Source: Ambrosia x helenae (lineage: Eukaryota; Streptophyta; Magnoliopsida; Asterales; Asteraceae). Taken from it: 64,000 bases of DNA. Shown piece after piece: positions 58,395 to 64,000 of this stretch (the first letter of the stretch is position 1; the number at the start of each line of letters is the position of its first letter). A program made the position numbers and the translations under genes. The DNA lies in NCBI GenBank assembly GCA_030844895.1, contig CM061226.1, positions 97,687,292 to 97,751,291 of the forward strand. Reading direction: 5' to 3'. The notes under the pieces were generated by a model. That model searched no databases. It saw only the letters and a program-made list of their open reading frames with translations, and had not been told where the DNA came from.

Positions 58395-60707
58395 TGTCAC
58401 ACCCTCAAATTTCCACTTGCGGGGTTTTACCGCGAGGCGCATGACAAACCAGGATCCAAGTCAACGATCACAATAAACAACTCTATATGAAAAATGTAAA
58501 TAGACATAACCATTAATTTAATAAGCGGAAGCAGTTCAGTAGCATTTAATCAACTATGCTATCATCTCAAAAGTTGTTCAAAATACTTTTATTACAAAAC
58601 GTGCAACTATGCCTAGACGCCAATGCAGACCCGTGCGCCTAGTTCCGTTCATTGCTACCTTAGCGACCTGAGAAAAACATGCCAAAAAGATGTCAACATA
58701 TAATGCTGGTGAGTTCACAGGTTTGTTCAAAATGTTACCAAAACGTTACCATGTCCATACTATATTAATGTTACCAAGTACGCTAGCTAGGCGTATGTTT
58801 CATTACTACTACGATTGGAAACCATTACTAGACACGTTTAGCAATGTTTAGCATGTTTAAGCAGCCCGTATGTTCAGCATGATACCAATGTACCTGTTCG
58901 AGACAATATGCACCCGCCCGGCCCTCCAGGCCGACGAGTGGGGCAGGTCACGCCCAATAGATCTATCCACATGTCCCCCGTTGTGCATCCCTGCACATTC
59001 ATGGTTTCCCCCGGGACTTTCCAAAAGATCGTATAGCAATATAAAGTTAAAACCATAGTATGACATATGTTACTAAAACCGTTTAGCGCATGTTTTCTCC
59101 CCCAAAAGTTAAAGCATTAAAAGTGGGGCCGTGAACTCACCTTAGATAGCGTTCTTCAATTACAAGTAAAGATGTTTAGCCCTTGATAATCCCTCTACCG
59201 AAGATCTATCAAAATGTTCACATAAGTGCTCTGACTAATAACCATAAGGTTATCTAGTCCCCGATTGTCCAGATCGTAACCAAGTATGTTTTAAAACGTG
59301 TTTAAATGTTTAACCGACACACTAGACCGACCCGACATCCCGTTGGTGACCCATTACCCTAACTAATCAAGTACACATAGATTACACACAAGGTTCAAGC
59401 ATAAAACACATAGTTTGTATCAAAAATCTCATTTCTGCATCAGAACGGTCGAACCAGTCAGTTTTAAGTCTCCTTCGCACCTTTTCAGTCTCCTTCGCCC
59501 GTTTTACATCTCGTTCGACCGTTTGATGTCTCCTTCGCCCGTTTTACCTCGTTCGCCCAACAAAACCCAGGTTCGACCCTGGTTTTCCTCCTTCGCACCT
59601 TCGATCGGTCGAAGGAGGCCAGGTTCGCCCCTGTTGTGCAATTTTTCCTAAAAACGCTTGAAACACATTCAAAACGACTCGAAACATCATCAAACACAGC
59701 AGTCAAGCATGGGTAACTTATCCCTACAAAACCCCACCGATTTCCCCCGATAATACGTCCGTTTCAGCCCTTTCCCAAAATGGTAAAGATTATGGAAACA
59801 TCACTTTCATGCATGAATAATTTACCCAATTTGGAAACTTTTGAAATCGATTCATGCTTAGCTTAAAATACTCAGTTTGTCGATTATCCGATCTTTCTTA
59901 TCCATTCTATTGATCATAAATATTCATACATTAAGTTTTAATCCAATAAAACCCCCAAATATCATCATATCCAATCCTAACCCTAGACAACAATATTCCA
60001 ACATTAATAACAATCCTATATCATGTTTCTATCATAGATATAGCAGCAAATCATTGAACAACACATAACACCACATAATACACAATTTACATATGTTATT
60101 CATCATGAAAACCTATGTTAAATGATCATGTTTTGATTTAGAAAGATGTTTAAAAGGTTTTTAATCATAAAAACACCCTTAGAACAGATCCGGACAATTA
60201 GGGTTAGATGAAAACGAATTAAAATGCTTTTAAAAAGGTTTAGGATTATGAACACACCTTGGATTCTTGTTTAGATGTTGTAGATAGGTTAGATTATGAA
60301 AAAGAAGAGCAAAAACTCCTTCCTTAGTGTTTAAGATCGTTTGAGAGCGTTTGAGACGGTTAGGGTTTGTGAAATGATGAAAAATGACAAAGGTTGGTAT
60401 TTATACTAATCCTCCTTCGCCCCAATTCATTGGTCGAAGGTGGTCTCCTTCGACCCTTTCACAGGGTCGAATGAGCCCTGTCTGGTCGAAGGGAATTCCT
60501 CAAATTCCACTTCCCTGGTTCGCCCATTTACAAGGGTCGAACCAGACGATTACTTCTCCTTCGACCACTCGAAGTGGTCGAACCAAGACCCCTTTTTAAC
60601 TAGTTTTCCAGTTTGTCGTGTTTAACGCATTCTAACACATCTTAACACATAAGCATGCATCCTTAGTCTATATTTAACACATTTAAGCAAAGATAATCAT
60701 TTACACA
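58395..60707 (-). repeat. 5' LTR of gypsy element 2, truncated
   Basis: Matches 50487-53067 from its plus-strand start up to about 60707 and then breaks, so the first part of U3 (in its own direction) is missing. It keeps both repeat arrays, the TATA motif (about 60398-60405) and the leader intron (59140 to 58668, 473 nt). Confidence 0.9.
58668..59140 (-). other. candidate leader intron in gypsy 2 5' LTR, 473 nt
   Basis: CTAAG|GTGAGT donor and TTTTTCTCAG|GTCGC acceptor; counterpart of the gypsy 1 intron at 25096-25563. Confidence 0.6.
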
Positions 60708-61242
60708 AATACGTTTTTCTTACACAAATACGTTTTTCTTACACAATGTTATAAATTGATTCAACCATCATATTGCTGCATCCTTACACGAACTGAATCC
60801 ACATAACAAGCATTCAAAACGCGACTCTAAGACCTTCGCATGTTGATCTTTGTTTCGGGTCTGAGCACCTTAAATTCGAGCATCATAATCACGTTGTAAG
60901 CACCATGTTTTCATGTCTTTATGTTTGTCGAGTCACGCAGATCAAAAGCCCCATGATTTTCATGGTTAGCTGCTGTGAATCGATGATCAATTATTTTGGG
61001 GTTAGGGTTAGGTTATGACTAGTTGAAATTGGGGAAGAAGATGATATACCTTATTTAGTTTAAATAGTTTTGAAATCAAAACATGTTAACAAAATGGATT
61101 GTAGAGTAGTGGTTCTAAACATGAGGGAATGGGACATGTACCTGGGATCGAATCCCTTCTGCAGCACTTTTAGTCCATGAGCTATTGAACAATCGTCACT
61201 ACGTGACACCTCGATGTTTCTGCCATCGGTTGGGGTGTTACA
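60708..61242 (+). repeat. 3' LTR remnant of the coding-free element
   Basis: Matches 46011-46445 and then 48106-48182 of the 5' LTR. The 1.66 kb between them is deleted. Ends GTTGGGGTGTTACA followed by the TSD GCGCA. Confidence 0.85.
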
Positions 61243-61567
61243 GCGCATAAATCCAATAACGGACCTGTTATGCTTACCTGGGGATTCCTGGAGTGAGTGT
61301 CCACTTATAAGCTAAAGCATGTCTTCTTTGATCACCATTGGGTTCAATTCCTTTGAAAAGTCAACGTTCTTGTTGGGCTTTACAGCTAGACAAGGGCACT
61401 CCAAGTATTTTATGCAAGCTTTTCAATAACACCCTCTCGTTTCATATACAATATTTTGTATTCCATGATTTTCATATATTGCTTACAAGTTCATACTTTC
61501 ATAATCATCTGTACGGTTATACACTTACATATTCTAATCTCATGATTATTCATTGACTGCCTCATAG

Positions 61568-62785
61568 ATGTCTGCTCCCCGCATGCTCCGTGATGCCAGC
61601 CAACGCACTGTTCGTGCTTCTGGACAACGTTCTGATCGTCGCCTCGCATCTTTAGTCGCTGAACAAATTGCTGCAGTGATCCCAAACCTTGTTAGTGAGA
61701 TAACCCAGAATAGTAACAGTGCCAACACAGGGAGTACGACTCAATTTCGGTGCACTTTCAAACACTTTAACTCCTGCAACCCCACCAAATTCACTGGTGA
61801 GGAGGGTGCTACTGGCCTCCTCCAATGGTTTGAAAGTATGGAGAGCACCTTTGTGAACAGTGAGTGTCCTGATGAACTCCGCGTTCGCTATGCTACTAGT
61901 GTCCTTTAAAAAGGGGCGCTAACCTGGTGGAATGGCGAAAAGCGTAATCGAAGAGCTGATGTTGCTTTATCTTTGTCTTGGGCTGAGGTTAAGGAACTCA
62001 TGATCGCCAAATTCTGCCCTAGGAACGAAATCAGGAAACTGGAGGATGAATTTCGTGAGCTCAAACAAGACAGTGGTGAGAATCTTGCGTATAATACTCG
62101 ATATCATGAACTCAGCATATTGGTTCCACACATGGTCACCCCGGTCTCTCGAGCAATCGAGAAATATATCGAGGGATTACATGACCTGATTCAAGACATA
62201 GTCACTGGAAGCAAATCCACTACGGTAGAAGAAGCCATCCAACTTGCAGCCACTTTGACAGACAAACACGTAAGGAAAGGAAACTTGGTTAGGAAGGGCA
62301 CCAAGACATCTACTGAGAAAACCACCAATGCTGTTGAACAATCTAAGACTGTTTTAGCAAAGGCCGCCACTACTGCTTCGAACTCTAAGAAACGAATGGG
62401 CGATAATCTGAACCATACTGTTGTGGATCCTGTGGCTCAACCCCCTATCAAGAAAGCCTACACGGGAATCCATCCTCAATGCAACACTTGCAAGTATCAT
62501 CACCCTGCAAGTCTTCCATGTCGTCAATGCACTAGATGTGGAAGGTTTGGACACTTTGTCACCACTTGTCGTGTAATGGATAGGGCACAGGATAATCATC
62601 AAACAGCTGCCCAGGAACCACTACCGATTACTAACGGTCGGGCATGTTATCATTGTGGAGACCCTAACCACATGCGATCTCGATGCCCTAAATTGAATAA
62701 TGTAAACCTGGTGGCACATGGACGAGCTTTCAATATCAATATCAACGAAGCAAACGGTCAGGATGACGTTAATCCCACTGGTTAA
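61568..62785 (+). pseudogene. gag: gag of the outer LTR element
   Basis: A capsid-type protein of about 405 codons from the ATG of MSAPRMLRDASQRTV to the TAA at 62783-62785. It has a gag domain (FTGEEGATGLLQWFESMEST, ALTWWNGEKRN, FCPRNEIRKLEDEFREL) and three cysteine-rich motifs, including CTRCGRFGHFVTTC and CYHCGDPNHMRSRC, both CX2CX4HX4C RNA-binding zinc knuckles. The only defect seen is one in-frame TAA at 61907-61909, just before KGALTWW, where a Gln codon would fit. It differs clearly from the gag of the two minus-strand gypsy elements and has no intron. No pol follows. Confidence 0.88.
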
Positions 62786-63146
62786 GCCATGGATGGAATC
62801 TTCTTAAGACTCGGGAATTCAATACTTGTGTTTTCATTTTCTTGATTCTATTTTCATTTTGTACCCAATTGTGTCGTACTCATAAGCATATAACATCTAG
62901 AAATTCCTTGCATACTATTGTGTACAAACACAGATTGGAAATTTATCATGTTTGGTTACATTTATTCTAATCATAGAAGTTTAAAGACTCTACCTTACAT
63001 TTTATTGAAACATTTGGAGTTGATTTCCATGAAAATCAAACTACTAAAAACTTGATACTTGATCCTACAGAGCTTTTCTAAAAACATCATTGTTTGTTAT
63101 ATGAAACTTGATTTTTCCCTTAATTTGACTATCCATTGAACATATA
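62786..63146 (+). other. non-coding stretch between gag and 3' LTR remnant
   Basis: A/T-rich, no gene. It ends at a deletion junction where LTR sequence begins in mid-LTR (63147 corresponds to about 42890). Confidence 0.5.
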
Positions 63147-64000
63147 TGAACCCGGGCAGGGAGCCGGCCACACAACACACAAACACCAACCAGTTGAGCT
63201 ATAGCTCATCCTTGTTCTAATTCCAACCCAAATAATATAAAAGCACATCTAAGCCTTACCCTTCTTCTTCCCCTTTCCTTTTGCTGCTGTGCGACAGCTT
63301 TGACCATCAATTTGGCCACGAATTTTGCACCATTATCACAAATTATTGCCTTATATTGAACGACTAATCAATGCACGTCAACCATATGCACCATTAACGC
63401 GTTTAATCAGCTCAAACCTTCCCAATTGTTCAAATACCACGCGTGAATAATTAAACCCGGTCAATCCTTTCCTAAACAACGAATCAGACACGAACACTAT
63501 AAATTGAACCTCGGTTGACAACCTCTAGGTGCCGAAACACAAACCCCCACTCCCAATTCCTCTTAAACCTTTGTAATTATAAAGCTTTTCTCGTAGTTTG
63601 ACTTTGTGCGTTGACTCGTGATTTGAAGCATTTCGTGTTTGGTATGTTCTAATTCCTTATTACCGTATGTTAATCGGCCCTCTATCATTATTAACCCTAT
63701 GAATTCTATGGCTATTGATTGATAATTAAAGGTCTAGGGTTCTTGGGTTATAAATGGGGAAGATGACCAATTCACGCATGTGATAAATATTTTCAAAACT
63801 GAAACATTTACAAATCTGAGGTACAGACGAGTTGGTTGGGGTGTTTGCCTAAAAACATTGAACCGGGTCTGACCCAGGTTCGACCCCCACCATAAACAAC
63901 CTTTTTTTTTTTTGTGTTATCCTTTACACTTATAATGTCTTTATTCTTTTAAAAATCGTTTTAAAATACTAAAACTATTTTATAAATTCTACAAAATTTA
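63147..64000 (+). repeat. 3' LTR of the outer element, truncated at both sides
   Basis: Matches 42890-43745 with few differences. Includes a partial copy of tRNA-like module v (63147-63215, T-run lost), the TATA motif near 63500, and a copy of module iii (63822-63912). Cut by the window end. Confidence 0.88.

Larger units (their letters stand above)
50487..60707 (-). mobile_element. Ty3/gypsy element 2, minus strand
   Basis: Relative of gypsy 1 with LTRs 50487-53067 (3') and 58395-60707 (5', truncated). Gag and pol order is as in gypsy 1. The LTRs are nearly identical where both exist (about seventeen differences spotted). The outer end of the 5' LTR and the start of the host's 3' LTR were lost in one deletion. 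At the junction a 19-bp phrase (AAATACGTTTTTCTTACAC) stands twice. Coding defects: frameshifts near 57380, 56515 and 55250, and stops at 54842-54844 and 53684-53686. Confidence 0.92.
45416..61242 (+). mobile_element. coding-free LTR element with TSD GCGCA
   Basis: Flanked by GCGCA at 45411-45415 and 61243-61247. The host leader continues cleanly across it. 5' LTR 45416-48182, primer site 48186-48197, internal 48183-50486 without genes, then gypsy 2 inserted at 50487, and a 3' LTR remnant at about 60708-61242. The remnant lacks its first 600 or so bases and an internal 1.66 kb. Confidence 0.85.
42608..64000 (+). mobile_element. outer gag-only LTR element, runs off the window
   Basis: 5' LTR 42608-45022, primer site, leader interrupted at 45416-61242 by another element, then gag (61568-62785), a non-coding stretch, and a 3' LTR from 63147 that lacks about its first 280 bp and continues past the window end. 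No pol is present. The junction at 63146/63147 suggests a deletion that removed the 3' part of the internal region and the start of the 3' LTR. Confidence 0.8.

Overview
The window is nuclear DNA from a eudicot plant, probably of the daisy family (Asteraceae). It is a dense nest of transposable elements around one broken single-copy-type gene. The plant origin rests on a split cytochrome P450 of family CYP87, plant Ty3/gypsy elements primed by initiator-Met tRNA, a plant Transposase_24 (Ptta/En/Spm) gene, Myb/SANT-like and PIF/Harbinger transposon proteins, and many Mutator-like elements (MULEs) with 9-bp target site duplications (TSDs). The family-level guess comes from the style of the gypsy proteins and LTRs and is inference only. 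There are no prokaryotic features.

Layout. 1-7.8 kb: three MULE-type elements side by side (57-1591, 1776-6474, 6634-7748). The second carries a ten-exon Transposase_24 gene and CACTA-type subterminal repeats. 7.9-27.65 kb: a fourth MULE with a Myb/SANT-like ORF, split by a 17.8-kb gypsy element on the minus strand (9753-27548, TSD GAGAC). That gypsy element carries a 2.6-kb solo LTR (12468-15079, TSD CATCA) next to its 3' LTR, and a non-autonomous LTR element of unusual architecture inside its gag zinc-finger region (18865-23253).

27.9-35.9 kb: a CYP87 pseudogene on the plus strand. All splice junctions of its first five exons can be read, but the exons holding the heme-binding cysteine are gone. 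Its introns hold a MULE with a nested hAT MITE, a LINE fragment, a SINE-like retroposon, a copia-like solo LTR and a foldback MULE interrupted by another retroposon. 36-42.6 kb: MITEs, a LINE 3' end, a decayed PIF/Harbinger transposase and an old LTR fragment.

42.6-64 kb: a three-level nest. An outer plus-strand gag-only LTR element (42608 to beyond 64000) is interrupted by a coding-free LTR element (45416-61242, TSD GCGCA). That one is interrupted by a second minus-strand gypsy element (50487-60707) whose 5' LTR has lost its end.

Two LTR lineages are present: minus-strand gypsy elements with LTRs starting TGTCACACCCTC, and plus-type elements whose LTRs end in GTTGGGGTGTTACA. Across these lineages I see shared features that ordinary annotation would miss: (1) a leader intron of roughly 450-490 nt inside the LTR; (2) an 82-nt phase-1 intron inside gag of both gypsy copies; (3) family-specific repeat arrays on both sides of the LTR TATA box; (4) tRNA-like A-box/B-box modules ending in T-runs, which in two LTRs flank the TATA box in divergent orientation. 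These four are the best candidates for undescribed biology here.
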